Source: Kordiimonas gwangyangensis DSM 19435 = JCM 12864 (GTDB taxonomy: Bacteria; Pseudomonadota; Alphaproteobacteria; Sphingomonadales; Kordiimonadaceae). Taken from it: 64,000 nucleotides of DNA. The notes under the pieces are model-generated. The model saw nothing but the letters and a program-made list of their open reading frames with translations. It ran no database searches and was not told where the DNA came from. A program made the position numbers and the translations under genes. Below, piece by piece: positions 16,739-26,770 of the stretch; position 1 is the first letter of the stretch; each line of letters starts with the position of its first letter. The stretch spans positions 498 through 64,497 of the forward strand of contig NZ_AQXF01000003.1 of NCBI RefSeq assembly GCF_000375545.1. The letters run 5' to 3'.

Positions 16739-16903
16739 CGGAATGGTCCCCCATTTGCCAGCGTAGCAGAAGCATGTGCATTTGCGGCTGGATTCGGCTT
16801 GTTTCCGGGAAAGATAGGAGGTTGGGGGCGGGGGCGTCAATCGCCATTCCGCGTGCGGGGGCGAATAAAAGCGCGCGCTTTCGGCCTAAAAGCCGCTTCT
16901 CGG

Positions 16904-16932
16904 TTGACTAGCGGGGCCTTCCCCGCCATTTT
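16904..16932 (+). promoter_or_regulatory. Candidate tkt promoter with GC hairpin in the spacer
   Basis: TTGACT (16904-16909), 17 bases, then a weak CATTTT. The spacer is itself a hairpin GCGGGG-CCTT-CCCCGC, which is unusual and could reflect a regulator site or a short terminator for antisense transcripts. It is within the 278-base divergent region between the coiled-coil gene and tkt; the rest of that region shows nothing specific. Confidence 0.3.
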
Positions 16933-17016
16933 GGCCGCAAAATTTTGAGGCGGCTTTCGCATGGCTACCACCAAGGCTCGCGTGTGCCGCGCACCCCATG
17001 AGACAAGTAGACCCAC

Positions 17017-19017
17017 ATGCACGATACTGACATCAGCCAAGAAGACATCCTGAACACCCGTATGGCGAACGCGATCCGCGCCTTGTCGATGGACGCCGTA
17101 CAGAAGGCCAATTCCGGCCACCCCGGTATGCCGATGGGCATGGCCGACGTGGCAACGGTGCTGTTCACGAAATTCCTGAACTTTGACCCCGCGTGGCCGA
17201 CCTGGCCGAACCGTGACCGCTTTGTGCTGTCCGCGGGTCATGGCTCCATGCTGATCTACTCGCTGCTGCACCTCACGGGCTATGAGCGCCCGACGCTCGA
17301 AGACCTCAAGAACTTCCGCCAGCTTCATAGCCCGACCGCGGGCCACCCTGAGTTCGGCGAATGCCCGGGTGTTGAAACGACCACTGGCCCCTTGGGCCAA
17401 GGTCTCGCAACCTCCGTCGGTATGGCGATTGCTGAGCGTCTGTCGAACAAGGAATACGGATCGGACATCACCGACCACTATACCTATGTGCTCGCCGGTG
17501 ACGGCTGCCTTATGGAAGGCGTAAGCCAGGAAGCTATCTCGCTTGCCGGTCACCTGAAGCTCTCCAAGCTCATCGTGCTCTGGGACGATAACTCCATCTC
17601 CATCGACGGCGGCACCGACCTGTCGACGAGCGAAGACCAAAGCATGCGCTTTGAAGCCGCTGGCTGGCACGTACAAGCCGTTGACGGCCACGACATGGAA
17701 GCCGTTGAAGCTGCCATTCAGGAAGCGAAAAACAGCGACCAGCCTTCGATGATCGCTTGCCGCACCACCATCGGCTACGGTTCGCCGAACAAGCAGGGCA
17801 CGTCCGCGACCCATGGTGCGCCGCTCGGTCATGACGAGATTGCTGCAACGCGCGAATTCCTTGGTTGGACAGATGAGCCTTTTGTCATCCCGGCTGACGT
17901 GCGCGATGCATGGCTTGAAGCTGGCAGCCGCGGCAAAACTGTTTCCGCTGAGTGGAAGAAGAAATTCGACGGTCTCGACGCTTTCGTGAAAGAAGACTTC
18001 GAGCGCCGCATGAACAAAGACATGCCGAAGGGCTTCACCGCTGCGATCAACGAATATAAAGCCAAGCTTGCCGCTGAGCCTGTGAAGGTTGCGACCCGCA
18101 AGGCAAGCCAGATGGCGCTTGAAGTGATCAATGGTGTGGTGCCTGAGACCATCGGCGGTTCCGCTGACCTCACCGGCTCCAACCTCACGAAAACGAGCCA
18201 GACCGCGCCGATCACAGCGGACGATTTCTCCGGCCGTTACATGTACTACGGCATCCGCGAGTTCGAGATGTGCGCTGCCATGAACGGCATGGCACTTTAT
18301 GGCCAGCACGTGCCTTATGGCGGCACCTTCCTCGTGTTCACCGACTATGCTCGCCCGGCCATCCGTCTCGCAGCGCTGATGAAACAGCGCGTGATCTACG
18401 TGATGACGCACGACAGCATCGGCCTCGGTGAAGATGGCCCGACCCACCAACCGGTGGAGCATATCCCATCCCTTCGCGCCATGCCGAACCTCAATGTGTT
18501 CCGCCCGTGTGACGCGGTTGAAACCGCTGAGTGCTGGGCGCTGGCGATGGAAAGCAAAGAGACACCGTCTGTTCTCTCGCTCACCCGTCAGAACACCATT
18601 CAGCAACGTGTCGAGCACACCGATGAAAACCTCTGTGCAAAGGGCGGTTATATCCTCAAGGAAGCATCTGCCGCACCGCGTGTCGTGCTGCTCGCATCCG
18701 GTTCCGAGGTTGAGCTTGCTGTAGCAGCCCGTGACATTCTCGAGGCTGACGGCGTGCCGACCCGCGTTGTATCCGTGCCGTGTACCGAGCTTTTCGACGC
18801 GCAGGATGCAGCCTACAAGGCATCGGTTCTGCCGGAAGGCACGATCCGCGCGTCTATCGAAGCCGCATCCACCTACGGCTGGGCCAAATATACCGGCCTT
18901 GACGGCGTGAACATCGGTCTCGACAGCTTCGGTGCTTCGGCACCGGCGGAAGTGCTTTATGAGCATTTCGGCATCACCACCGACGCGCTTGTTGCAGCGG
19001 TGCGCGAGAAGCTTTAA
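17017..19017 (+). CDS. tkt: Transketolase
   Basis: A 666-residue thiamine-diphosphate enzyme of the pentose phosphate/Calvin pathways. Seen: the N-terminal SGHPGMPMG, GDGCLMEG with the downstream Asn of the TPP/Mg motif, THDSIGLGEDGPTHQP in the pyrimidine domain, and a full C-terminal domain. Length is typical. First gene of the tkt-gap-pgk-fba-thiE carbon-metabolism block; gap begins 62 bases later with no terminator between, so co-transcription is likely. Confidence 0.97.
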   Translation: MHDTDISQEDILNTRMANAIRALSMDAVQKANSGHPGMPMGMADVATVLFTKFLNFDPAWPTWPNRDRFVLSAGHGSMLIYSLLHLTGYERPTLEDLKNFRQLHSPTAGHPEFGECPGVETTTGPLGQGLATSVGMAIAERLSNKEYGSDITDHYTYVLAGDGCLMEGVSQEAISLAGHLKLSKLIVLWDDNSISIDGGTDLSTSEDQSMRFEAAGWHVQAVDGHDMEAVEAAIQEAKNSDQPSMIACRTTIGYGSPNKQGTSATHGAPLGHDEIAATREFLGWTDEPFVIPADVRDAWLEAGSRGKTVSAEWKKKFDGLDAFVKEDFERRMNKDMPKGFTAAINEYKAKLAAEPVKVATRKASQMALEVINGVVPETIGGSADLTGSNLTKTSQTAPITADDFSGRYMYYGIREFEMCAAMNGMALYGQHVPYGGTFLVFTDYARPAIRLAALMKQRVIYVMTHDSIGLGEDGPTHQPVEHIPSLRAMPNLNVFRPCDAVETAECWALAMESKETPSVLSLTRQNTIQQRVEHTDENLCAKGGYILKEASAAPRVVLLASGSEVELAVAARDILEADGVPTRVVSVPCTELFDAQDAAYKASVLPEGTIRASIEAASTYGWAKYTGLDGVNIGLDSFGASAPAEVLYEHFGITTDALVAAVREKL

Positions 19018-19079
19018 GAAAGCATTAACAAAATTATATAGCCCCTACTGACCATCAATTTTCCAGGAGGACCCCGCGG

Positions 19080-20087
19080 ATGACAGTTCGTGTTTCCATC
19101 AACGGTTTTGGCCGCATCGGCCGTAACGTTCTGCGTGCCATCTATGAAAGCGGCCGTACCGATATCAAGGTTGTTGCGATCAACGACCTCGGTGATGTTG
19201 GCATGAACGCCTATCTCCTCAAGCGTGACAGCGTGCACGGCCCGTTCCCGGGTGAGGTAAGCGTTGACGGTGACTTTATCGTTGTGAACGGCGACCGCAT
19301 CCGCGTGACCGCCATCCGCAACCCGGAAGAGCTGCCGTGGGCTGAAGAGAAAATTGATGTGGCGATGGAATGCACCGGCATTTTCACCAAGCGTGAAAAA
19401 GCAGCGATGCACCTGACCGCTGGCGCGAAGAAAGTCCTCATCTCCGCACCGGGCGAAAACGCCGACAAAACCATCGTATACGGCGTCAACCACGACAGCC
19501 TGACAGCAGATGACAAGATCGTATCGAACGCATCCTGCACCACCAACTGCCTGTCGCCGGTTGCCAAGGTCCTTAACGACCTCGTGGGGATCGAGCGCGG
19601 TTACATGACCACGGTGCACGCCTACACGGGCGACCAGCCGGTGCTTGACACCCTGCACTCCGACCCGCGCCGTGCACGCGCTGCAGCGCTTTCCATGATC
19701 CCGACCTCGACGGGTGCGGCGAAAGCTGTTGGCCTTGTGCTGCCGGAACTGGCCGGCAAGCTTGACGGTTCCGCTGTTCGCGTACCGACACCGAACGTAT
19801 CCATGGTTGACCTGAAGTTTGATGCAGGCCGCGCAACCACGGCGGATGAGATCAACGCTGCGATCAAAGCTGCGGCTGAAGGCGAACTCAAAGGCGTACT
19901 CGGTTACGAGGACATGCCTGCGGTTTCGATCGACTTCAACCACAACCCGAACAGCTCCACGTTCGACAGCAGCCAGACCAAGGTTATCGACGGCAAGTTC
20001 GTCCGTATCCTGACCTGGTACGACAACGAATGGGGCTTCTCCAACCGCATGTCCGACACCGCGGTTGCGATGGCCAAACTCGGCTAA
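19080..20087 (+). CDS. gap: Glyceraldehyde-3-phosphate dehydrogenase, type I
   Basis: A 335-residue enzyme with the Rossmann motif [13 protein letters not shown] and catalytic Cys153 in [12 protein letters not shown]; the C-terminal [11 protein letters not shown] is also present. A strong GGAGGACC precedes the ATG. It catalyses the NAD-linked oxidation of glyceraldehyde-3-phosphate in glycolysis. An intrinsic terminator follows 23 bases after the stop, setting its expression apart from pgk. Confidence 0.97.
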   Translation: MTVRVSINGFGRIGRNVLRAIYESGRTDIKVVAINDLGDVGMNAYLLKRDSVHGPFPGEVSVDGDFIVVNGDRIRVTAIRNPEELPWAEEKIDVAMECTGIFTKREKAAMHLTAGAKKVLISAPGENADKTIVYGVNHDSLTADDKIVSNASCTTNCLSPVAKVLNDLVGIERGYMTTVHAYTGDQPVLDTLHSDPRRARAAALSMIPTSTGAAKAVGLVLPELAGKLDGSAVRVPTPNVSMVDLKFDAGRATTADEINAAIKAAAEGELKGVLGYEDMPAVSIDFNHNPNSSTFDSSQTKVIDGKFVRILTWYDNEWGFSNRMSDTAVAMAKLG

Positions 20088-20110
20088 GCTTTGACAAGCG
20101 AACAAACATA

Positions 20111-20137
20111 GGGCGGCCCATTCGGTCGCCCTTTTTT
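20111..20137 (+). terminator. Intrinsic terminator between gap and pgk
   Basis: Stem GGGCGGCC / GGTCGCCC with a short loop and a run of six T. It is read-through dependent for pgk, which starts 32 bases later. Confidence 0.8.
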
Positions 20138-20168
20138 GTCCAAACAGATTTTTTCGGAGTTTTGATCA

Positions 20169-21332
20169 ATGGCTTTCAAACGTATTTCCGACCTTGGTGA
20201 CCTCACCGGCAAAACCGCCGTTGTGCGGGTGGACCTCAACGTACCAATGGCTGATGGCAAAGTGACGGACGACACCCGCCTGCAGGCGGTGAAGCCGACG
20301 GTGGACGCAATTGCTGCCGCCGGTGGCCGGTCGGTCCTCCTCGCGCACTTTGGCCGCCCCAAGGGGCAGGTGGTGGCTGAGATGTCCCTGAAGCCCTTGG
20401 TGCCGGCGCTTGCCAGCGTGCTGGGCCGCAGCGTTGGTTTTGCCGAACTTGGCGACACGCTGCCCGGTGATGAGGTGGTGGTGCTTGAGAACACCCGCTT
20501 CTTCCCCGGCGAAGAAAAGAACGACCCTGAGCTTGCGAAACAGTTCGCGGCGCTGGGTGACGTGTATGTGAACGATGCCTTCTCTGCCGCGCACCGCGCG
20601 CACGCATCCACCGAGGCTATCGCGCATCTTCTGCCCTCTGCGGCGGGTGAGACCATGGGCGCGGAGCTTGAGGCGCTTGAGAAGGCGCTTGGTGAACCCG
20701 TACGCCCGGTTGTGGCGGTTGTGGGTGGTGCCAAGGTGTCGTCCAAACTTGCGGTGCTTGAGAACCTTGTTGCCAAGGTTGACCACCTCATCATCGGTGG
20801 TGGCATGGCGAACACCTTCCTCTATGCCCAAGGCCATGACATTGGCGCGAGCCTTTGCGAGAAAGACCTGAAGGACACCGCGCTCAAGATCATCGATAAC
20901 GCCAAGGCGGCAGGCTGCACTGTGCACCTGCCGACGGACGTTGTTGTGGCGCGTGAGTTCAAGGCCCATGCAGCGAATGAGGTGAAAGCGGCCGACGCGG
21001 TGACGGACGGCGAGATGATCCTCGACGCTGGCCCGGCAACGGTTGAAGCGCTCAAGGCTGTGCTGGCGGAATGCAAGACCCTTGTCTGGAACGGCCCGAT
21101 GGGCGCGTTCGAGATGGAACCGTTTGACGCGGCCACTGTTGGCCTTGCGCAAGCGGCAGGCAAGCTGACGGACGAGGGCAAGCTCTTGACCGTTGCGGGC
21201 GGCGGTGACACCGTGGCCGCGCTCGCGCATGCAGGCGTGAAGGACAGCTTCACCCATATCTCGACCGCCGGTGGCGCTTTCCTTGAATGGATGGAAGGTA
21301 AGGACCTGCCGGGCGTGACCGCCCTCGGTTAA
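20169..21332 (+). CDS. pgk: Phosphoglycerate kinase
   Basis: A 387-residue enzyme with the N-terminal substrate motif VRVDLNVPM, the basic patch [24 protein letters not shown] and the C-terminal GGGDTVAAL. Length is typical of the bacterial monomer. It generates ATP from 1,3-bisphosphoglycerate. The ATG is preceded by a GGAG site (TCGGAGTTTTGATCA). Confidence 0.97.
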   Translation: MAFKRISDLGDLTGKTAVVRVDLNVPMADGKVTDDTRLQAVKPTVDAIAAAGGRSVLLAHFGRPKGQVVAEMSLKPLVPALASVLGRSVGFAELGDTLPGDEVVVLENTRFFPGEEKNDPELAKQFAALGDVYVNDAFSAAHRAHASTEAIAHLLPSAAGETMGAELEALEKALGEPVRPVVAVVGGAKVSSKLAVLENLVAKVDHLIIGGGMANTFLYAQGHDIGASLCEKDLKDTALKIIDNAKAAGCTVHLPTDVVVAREFKAHAANEVKAADAVTDGEMILDAGPATVEALKAVLAECKTLVWNGPMGAFEMEPFDAATVGLAQAAGKLTDEGKLLTVAGGGDTVAALAHAGVKDSFTHISTAGGAFLEWMEGKDLPGVTALG

Positions 21333-21355
21333 TCGTGCCACATGCGAATCAGTAA

Positions 21356-21386
21356 AGCCTCCGGTGGTCTCGCCGGGGGCTTTTTT
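21356..21386 (+). terminator. Intrinsic terminator after pgk
   Basis: GC-rich stem GCCTCCGGTG / CGCCGGGGGC followed by TTTTTT. Confidence 0.85.
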
Positions 21387-21503
21387 GTGTCCCGAGTCGG
21401 GCGCGATTATGGTGCTTCGGAAATGGCAGCGCTGTCATTTTCACAAAGCGGACAACTTTGTATTAAATACTGATGCAAATAGGGTTTTTGGTCCCATCTT
21501 GCG

Positions 21504-21532
21504 TTGCGGCAAAGGGGCCATTTGTGTATCTA
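21504..21532 (+). promoter_or_regulatory. Promoter of fba
   Basis: TTGCGG (21504-21509), a spacer of exactly 17 bases, then TATCTA (21527-21532). Predicted start near 21540, leaving a leader of about 67 bases. The pgk terminator upstream supports an independent fba promoter. Confidence 0.55.
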
Positions 21533-21606
21533 AGGCCCACCGGTTCCACGCAACATAAAACATAAGAATCGGGCCCCAAAAACGCTGGAAATTACAGGGA
21601 ATAATC

Positions 21607-22671
21607 ATGAAACCAGGTGTCGTATTCGGCGATGACTATGCGGCTCTCGTCCAGAACTGCAAGGACAAGGGTTACGCATTGCCCGCGGTCAACGTGGTCA
21701 GCACCAACTCCATCAACGCTGTGATGGAAGCCGCCGCCAAGAACCGTTCGGATGTCATCATCCAGTTCTCCAACAGTGGTGCACAGTTCTACGCCGGCAA
21801 AGGCATGAAAGACAGCTTTGGCGCCAAGGTGCTGGGCGCGGTATCCGCCGCCCGCCACGTGCAGCTGCTGGCCGAACACTACGGCATTTGCGCCATCCTC
21901 CACACCGACCACGCCAACATGAGCCTCGTGCCATGGGTCGAAGCGCTGATTGAGGAAAGCCGCAAGAACCTGAAACGCGAAGGCGTGCCGCTTTACACCA
22001 GCCACATGCTGGACCTCTCTGAAGAGCCGATCGACGAGAACCTTGATGTCTGTGCGCGTGTGCTTAAAGACATGACGCCGCTTGGCATGAGCCTCGAGAT
22101 CGAGCTTGGCGTGACGGGTGGTGAGGAAGACGGTGTTGGCTCCGACGTGGGTGACGATTTCGAGAACCCAAGCCTTTATACCCAGCCGGAAGACGTGCTG
22201 AAGGCCTATGACCTGTTGACGCCGCTCGGGCATTTCTCGGTCGCAGCATCCTTTGGTAACGTGCACGGCGTCTATAAGCCGGGCAACGTGAAGCTGCGCC
22301 CTGAAATCCTGAAGCACAGCCAGGAGCTGGTGGCGAAGGAACGCGGCACGGGCGCCAACCCGCTTAACTTCGTGTTCCACGGCGGCTCGGGTTCCGAGAA
22401 AGAAAAGATCACCGAGGCTGTTGGCTACGGTGTGTTCAAAATGAACATCGACACCGACACGCAGTTCGCTTTCTCGAAAGCCGCGGGCGAATATGTGAAT
22501 GCCAACCAGGACGCCTTCAAATGGCAGGTGCACCCGGAAACCGGCCAGCCGTACAAGAAGCAGTATGACCCGCGCGTATGGCTTCGTAAGTGCGAAGAAT
22601 CCATGGCGGCCCGCCTTGACGAAGCCTTCAAGGACCTCGGCGCACAAGGCATGTCGATGGCTGACGCCTAA
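21607..22671 (+). CDS. fba: Fructose-bisphosphate aldolase, class II
   Basis: A 354-residue zinc-dependent aldolase (type A length class). Visible are the zinc-ligand motif HTDHANMSLVPW, the segment LEIELGVTGGEEDG, FHGGSGS for phosphate binding, and KMNIDTDTQFAF. It cleaves fructose-1,6-bisphosphate to triose phosphates. Flanked by its own promoter and a terminator. Confidence 0.97.
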   Translation: MKPGVVFGDDYAALVQNCKDKGYALPAVNVVSTNSINAVMEAAAKNRSDVIIQFSNSGAQFYAGKGMKDSFGAKVLGAVSAARHVQLLAEHYGICAILHTDHANMSLVPWVEALIEESRKNLKREGVPLYTSHMLDLSEEPIDENLDVCARVLKDMTPLGMSLEIELGVTGGEEDGVGSDVGDDFENPSLYTQPEDVLKAYDLLTPLGHFSVAASFGNVHGVYKPGNVKLRPEILKHSQELVAKERGTGANPLNFVFHGGSGSEKEKITEAVGYGVFKMNIDTDTQFAFSKAAGEYVNANQDAFKWQVHPETGQPYKKQYDPRVWLRKCEESMAARLDEAFKDLGAQGMSMADA

Positions 22672-22696
22672 GACCTGCTTGGCAGATTATTTGAAG

Positions 22697-22725
22697 ACGG
22701 GGCGGCATGGGCTGCCCCGTTTTTT
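22697..22725 (+). terminator. Intrinsic terminator after fba
   Basis: Stem ACGGGGCGGC / GCTGCCCCGT with loop ATGG, followed by a run of T. Confidence 0.88.
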
Positions 22726-22810
22726 GTTGTTTTTCACTGACGCCTCTTTCATAGCCCGCTAAAATCGGGCATATGCGGGGGCGAAGCAAGCTTTGAGGTA
22801 GGAGCGCACG

Positions 22811-23455
22811 ATGCCACAAAATCCGGAAGCCTGTCGGCTCTATCTGATCACGCCCGACGAAATCGCGGATCTGGACGCTTTTGCGAGCGAGCTTGAAAGC
22901 GCGCTTTCAGCCGGTGATGTGGCGTGCCTGCAGCTTCGCCTCAAGGGCGTGGAAGACGATGTGATCATCGCTGCCGCCCACAAGCTTATGCCGATTTGCC
23001 ACAAATATGAGGTCGCTTTCCTCATCAACGACCGTGCCGATATCGCGGCGGACGTGGATGCGGACGGTGTGCATCTCGGCCAGGACGACGGTGACGTGCC
23101 GACGGCGCGCAAGCTTCTGGGCCACGCCAAGGATATTGGTGTCACCTGCCACGACAGCATGCACCTTGCCTATAAGGCGGGGGAAGAGGGCGCCAACTAT
23201 GTCGCCTTCGGCGCGTTCTACCCATCTGAGACCAAAGACAGCGAATACCGCCCGGATGTCGAGATACTGACCGTATGGGATGAAGTGACGGAAATCCCCT
23301 GCGTGGCCATTGGCGGCATCACGCCGGAGAATTGCGGTGTGCTTGCCGAAGCGGGCGCGCATTTTGTGGCGGTATGCTCGGCGGTATGGAAACACCCGGA
23401 GGGGCCTGCAGCCGCCGTCCGGGCGTTCAATGAAGCGCTGGGCCTGAGCGAATAG
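22811..23455 (+). CDS. thiE: Thiamine-phosphate synthase family protein
   Basis: A 214-residue TIM-barrel of the ThiE/TenI family, which joins the pyrimidine and thiazole halves of thiamine. Conserved pieces: LQLRLKG, LINDRADIA, GVHLGQDD, FGAFYPSETK and AIGGITPEN. The usual GPIFPT is replaced by GAFYPS, and GxSxH by GVTCH, a variant seen in alphaproteobacterial copies next to fba. Its partner thi genes are not in the window. The ATG follows GTAGGAGCGCACG. Confidence 0.85.
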   Translation: MPQNPEACRLYLITPDEIADLDAFASELESALSAGDVACLQLRLKGVEDDVIIAAAHKLMPICHKYEVAFLINDRADIAADVDADGVHLGQDDGDVPTARKLLGHAKDIGVTCHDSMHLAYKAGEEGANYVAFGAFYPSETKDSEYRPDVEILTVWDEVTEIPCVAIGGITPENCGVLAEAGAHFVAVCSAVWKHPEGPAAAVRAFNEALGLSE

Positions 23456-23474
23456 GCGTCGGCCATCAAGGCTT

Positions 23475-23512
23475 GATTGGGCTGAGGTTGAACCAGCCCA
23501 ATCCGTATTTTC
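23475..23512. terminator. Terminator between convergent thiE and chemoreceptor genes
   Basis: Perfect 10-bp stem GATTGGGCTG / CAGCCCAATC with a 9-base loop, followed on the plus strand by CGTATTTTCT. It probably serves the rightward transcript. Confidence 0.7.
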
Positions 23513-25371
23513 TACTGGATGGTGCCTACCTGTTCCATCGCATCCTGTGCATTCTGGTGGGTTTTGTCCACCTCGGCTGCGAGAGACTTCAGGCTCCGGT
23601 TAATGTCCGCTACCGCGCTGGACGCTGTGTGCATGTTTGAAGAAATCTCCCGTGTGACAGCGCTCTGTTCCTCAATCGCGCCAGCGATTCCGCTGACGCT
23701 GCTCTGAAGTTCGCCGACAGAGTGGGTGACGACCGACAATCTGTTCGACGTTTCGGCCGATATAGACTGCATGTTCTCGATCTCACCAGCGATCTGGGCG
23801 GTCGCATTTGCAACCTGACTTGCCAGGTTCTTGACTTCGTTGGCTACAACAGCAAAGCCCCGGCCAGCTTCGCCTGCACGCGCGGATTCAATAGTGGCGT
23901 TCAGCGCCAGAAGGTTAATGCGGGCCGCGATGTCGTCAATCAATACGAGGATCTGGCCCATGGCGTCGGCTGCCACAGTCAGGCGCTCGGTTGCTGCCGT
24001 CGCCTGGGTGGATTCGTCTGATGCCCGCTCGGACGACGTTCGGGCGAGTGAAACACTCTGGGCAACTTCCTGGAAGGAAGCGTTCAACTGCTCTGCCGCT
24101 GCGGCAACGGTTTCCACCATATCGCCGGTTTGTGAGGCTGCAGACGATGCAGCATGGGCATTTTCCTCGACAGTCTTGGCGCTCTCGACAACACGATTCA
24201 TGTCATAGAAAAGCTGCGCCACAACCGCGTCGCGCAGCATGCGCTTTTTCACAGCTGGTGTGTCGTCGCGGGCAAATTTCACCACTTTGAAGACGGTTCC
24301 GTCCGGGCTGATGATCGGGTTGTAGGTTGCCTGCAACCAGACATCCTCACCCCCTTTGCCAAGCCGCCGGAACTCTCCTGCCTGAAACTTGCCATCCCTG
24401 AGCGCTTGCCAGAATTCGGTGTATTCTTTGCTGCCCTGCACTCCCTTATCCAGGAAAATGCTGTGGTGCTTGCCTTTGATTTCCTCAAGGCGATAGCCAA
24501 CGGCATCAAGGAACTTTTGATTGGCATCCAGAATAATGCCGTCCGGTGTGAACTCGATTATGGCTTGGGCTTTGGCAAGTGCGGTCATCTTGCCCTCATA
24601 GTCGGCATCCCGCATCTTGCGCGTGGTAATGTCGGTCGCAAACTTGATAATCTTCAAAGGTCTGCCGTCGTCATCCATGACCGGGTTGTAGCTAGCCTCG
24701 AGCCAAATAACCTTCCCATCTTTTCCTATACGGCGATATTGCTGGTTGAAGGATTTGCCCGAAGCCAGGCCCCTCCAGAACTCTTTATAGGCAGTCGACT
24801 GTTTTGTCTCTTCTGTGACGAACATGCTGTGATGTTTGCCAACAATCTCCTCAAGCGTATAACCCATTGTGTCGGTAAAATTCTTGTTGGCGGTGAGGAT
24901 GGTGCCATCAAGTTTGAATTCGATCATCGCTTGCGCCTGGTCTAGTGCTGCCATCTTACCCCGCATATCGAGGTCAAGCTGATGACTTGCGCTCTGGTCT
25001 TGTGCCAGTTTGAGCACATGGCTGACCTTGCCTTTGGCATCGCGCATCGGCAGGTAGGTGGCCTGTAGCCATACATGTTTGCCGCTCTTGGTCACGCGGC
25101 CAAAGGTGCGGGACTGGCAGATGCCTGCCCTCAGGTCTTTCCAGAACTGGGCGTACCCGGCCTTTTGGGCATCGCCCTTCGCCATGAAAATACTGTGGTG
25201 CTTGCCGACAATCTCCGCCAGGCTGTATTCCATCAAGTCGAGGAATTTCTTGTTGGCGTTGAGGATTGTGCCATCCGGGGTGAAATCGATGACAGCCTGC
25301 GCTTCATCAAGGGCAGCATATAAGTCGTCGCGACGTTTGCCAAAAAATGGTCGTTTCATGTCAATAAGCAT
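23512..25371 (-). CDS. Methyl-accepting chemotaxis protein with three PAS domains, soluble
   Basis: A 619-residue receptor without membrane segments. Three tandem PAS domains (about 15-135, 138-258, 260-380) are obvious internal repeats, each with the pattern DG-IL-AN-KF and GKHHS-F. They are followed by a signalling domain with [20 protein letters not shown] and [11 protein letters not shown]. It should report a cytoplasmic or redox-type stimulus to CheA through CheW; the cofactor is not evident from the sequence. No other che genes lie here. The start is either ATG at 25371 or at 25359; neither has a clear ribosome site. Confidence 0.93.
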   Translation of the reverse strand: MLIDMKRPFFGKRRDDLYAALDEAQAVIDFTPDGTILNANKKFLDLMEYSLAEIVGKHHSIFMAKGDAQKAGYAQFWKDLRAGICQSRTFGRVTKSGKHVWLQATYLPMRDAKGKVSHVLKLAQDQSASHQLDLDMRGKMAALDQAQAMIEFKLDGTILTANKNFTDTMGYTLEEIVGKHHSMFVTEETKQSTAYKEFWRGLASGKSFNQQYRRIGKDGKVIWLEASYNPVMDDDGRPLKIIKFATDITTRKMRDADYEGKMTALAKAQAIIEFTPDGIILDANQKFLDAVGYRLEEIKGKHHSIFLDKGVQGSKEYTEFWQALRDGKFQAGEFRRLGKGGEDVWLQATYNPIISPDGTVFKVVKFARDDTPAVKKRMLRDAVVAQLFYDMNRVVESAKTVEENAHAASSAASQTGDMVETVAAAAEQLNASFQEVAQSVSLARTSSERASDESTQATAATERLTVAADAMGQILVLIDDIAARINLLALNATIESARAGEAGRGFAVVANEVKNLASQVANATAQIAGEIENMQSISAETSNRLSVVTHSVGELQSSVSGIAGAIEEQSAVTREISSNMHTASSAVADINRSLKSLAAEVDKTHQNAQDAMEQVGTIQ

Positions 25372-25486
25372 TAGAAGGTGGCTTTCCCGAGCAACAAAAT
25401 AAGCTCCACCCTAGGTCGCTATGGTTTAATATTGGTTAAATTATTTCCTCTCTAGATGGTATTTTGGTTGACGGCTTGTAAACCAT

Positions 25487-25515
25487 AAAGGCCGGAACTT
25501 AGTCCGGCCTTTTTC
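25487..25515. terminator. Bidirectional terminator near doxX
   Basis: Stem AAAGGCCGGAACT / AGTCCGGCCTTT with T-tract on each side. It ends the leftward doxX transcript. Confidence 0.85.
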
Positions 25516-25534
25516 TGTTCTTGCGAATTAAGGG

Positions 25535-26014
25535 TTAATACTTGATCCCCAGGGTGTTATCCAAGCTATAGCGGCCACCGCCGCTGAAGGCGAAGCTGAG
25601 GGCGACTGCGGCCCAAAGGATTGGGTATTCCCAACCACCGTTCGTCCAGAAGAAACCGGCACCGAAGTGGAAGGTGGACGCCACCAGAAGCATCACGGTG
25701 ATCGCGATGGCTGCTGAACGGGTGAAAAGGCCAAGGGCAAGCGCAAGGCCCGCGAAAAACTCAACCGAACCGGCGCCGAGCGCGGCGAGATAGCCATTCG
25801 AGAAGCCAAGCTGGCTGGCGAAAAACTGGCCGGTTGCTTCAAGGCCGTAGCCGCCGAACATGCCAAAAAGCTTCTGTGCGCCGTGCGGCACGAGGAAAAG
25901 GCCGGTTGCCACGCGGGCAATCGTGCGACCGAGGTCAGCGTGGCCACCCAGAATACCTTCAAGGGTAGGAAGGCCGAACGGGCCGCGATTAATTGTTTCA
26001 GTAGTGGTCGTCAT
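25535..26014 (-). CDS. DoxX family membrane protein
   Basis: A 159-residue inner-membrane protein with four TM helices after a cytoplasmic N-terminus. Family landmarks: RVATGLFLVPHGAQKLFGMFGG in the first helix, SVEFFAGLALALGLFTR in the second and FFWTNGGWEYP in the loop. DoxX-type proteins are linked to quinone-dependent thiosulphate oxidation or oxidative-stress responses, depending on subgroup. The ATG at 26014 follows CGGAGACGACAC; the frame is open upstream but not protein-like. Confidence 0.88.
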   Translation of the reverse strand: MTTTTETINRGPFGLPTLEGILGGHADLGRTIARVATGLFLVPHGAQKLFGMFGGYGLEATGQFFASQLGFSNGYLAALGAGSVEFFAGLALALGLFTRSAAIAITVMLLVASTFHFGAGFFWTNGGWEYPILWAAVALSFAFSGGGRYSLDNTLGIKY

Positions 26015-26146
26015 GTGTCGTCTCCGAAAATTGGTTTGCTGCTTTCGGGCTTGTGTGACCGCCCGTCGTGTTCGCTGTTGAAACCAAGATAGGGTTTCCT
26101 GTTCGGCCTGAAAATCGCAAAGAAATGAACTGTGTGTTCGCAAAAG

Positions 26147-26172
26147 TGCAACACCACTCGTCGGGTGTCGCA
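26147..26172. promoter_or_regulatory. Inverted repeat between doxX and GFA gene
   Basis: Arms TGCAACACC and GGTGTCGCA (8 of 9 positions complementary) separated by 8 bases, inside outer GTTCG/CGAAC. Located in the divergent promoter region, 133 bases before doxX; it may bind a regulator. Confidence 0.4.
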
Positions 26173-26241
26173 CGAACGTGACTTGCCCACACCGTAATCT
26201 GCATGCCAGCGTTAGACCAAATCTTGGGAGGAGGGCATAAG

Positions 26242-26646
26242 ATGACAGCAAGAACAGCAGCGTGCAGTTGTGGGCAATTGAGTGTCACGGTGAAAGGCGA
26301 ACCAAGGGGCGTTGGGCTTTGCCACTGCCTTGCCTGCCAGCAGCGCACCGGCAGCGCCTTTGCGTACCTCGCATCTTTTAGTGAACCCTACGAGGTAAAC
26401 GGGCAGGCGACCGAATATGTGCGTGTGGGTGACGCGGGTGCAGCGTTCCGGTTTCGATTTTGCCCCAAGTGCGGCACGACTGTGTATCATACTGAAGAGG
26501 GTGTGGGGGGCGGCATCAGTATCGCGGTCGGTGCCTTTGCAGACCCCGACTTCCCGCCGCCAAGCGTTTCCGTCTATGACTGCCGCAGGCACGGCTGGCT
26601 TACCTTGCCGGATGGTGTCACAGCTTTTGCCAAAGATCCCGACTAG
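26242..26646 (+). CDS. GFA family protein (Mss4-like fold, zinc)
   Basis: A 134-residue glutathione-dependent formaldehyde-activating (GFA/CENP-V) family protein. Zinc ligands are visible in CSCGQL, CHCLACQ and FCPKCGT. Members range from formaldehyde adduct formation to unassigned activities. The ATG at 26242 is preceded by the very strong site GGGAGGAGGGC; the 13 codons upstream are discarded. Divergent from doxX. Confidence 0.88.
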   Translation: MTARTAACSCGQLSVTVKGEPRGVGLCHCLACQQRTGSAFAYLASFSEPYEVNGQATEYVRVGDAGAAFRFRFCPKCGTTVYHTEEGVGGGISIAVGAFADPDFPPPSVSVYDCRRHGWLTLPDGVTAFAKDPD

Positions 26647-26770
26647 CGTGAGCCATGCGCCTTTTGCGCGGCTGCCCCACCACACGTCGCCCATTGCATA
26701 GCATGGCCGAATCTGTTACATCGCGGCCCAACTTGTTCTTTGACACTTATGAGATCCTAAGAGGTGCTCC

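Noticed and set aside
16837-18966. Long minus-strand open frame of 709 codons opposite tkt
   Set aside because: It is antisense to a clear transketolase; codon-position bias in GC-rich DNA keeps the opposite frame open. No protein motif and no ribosome site.
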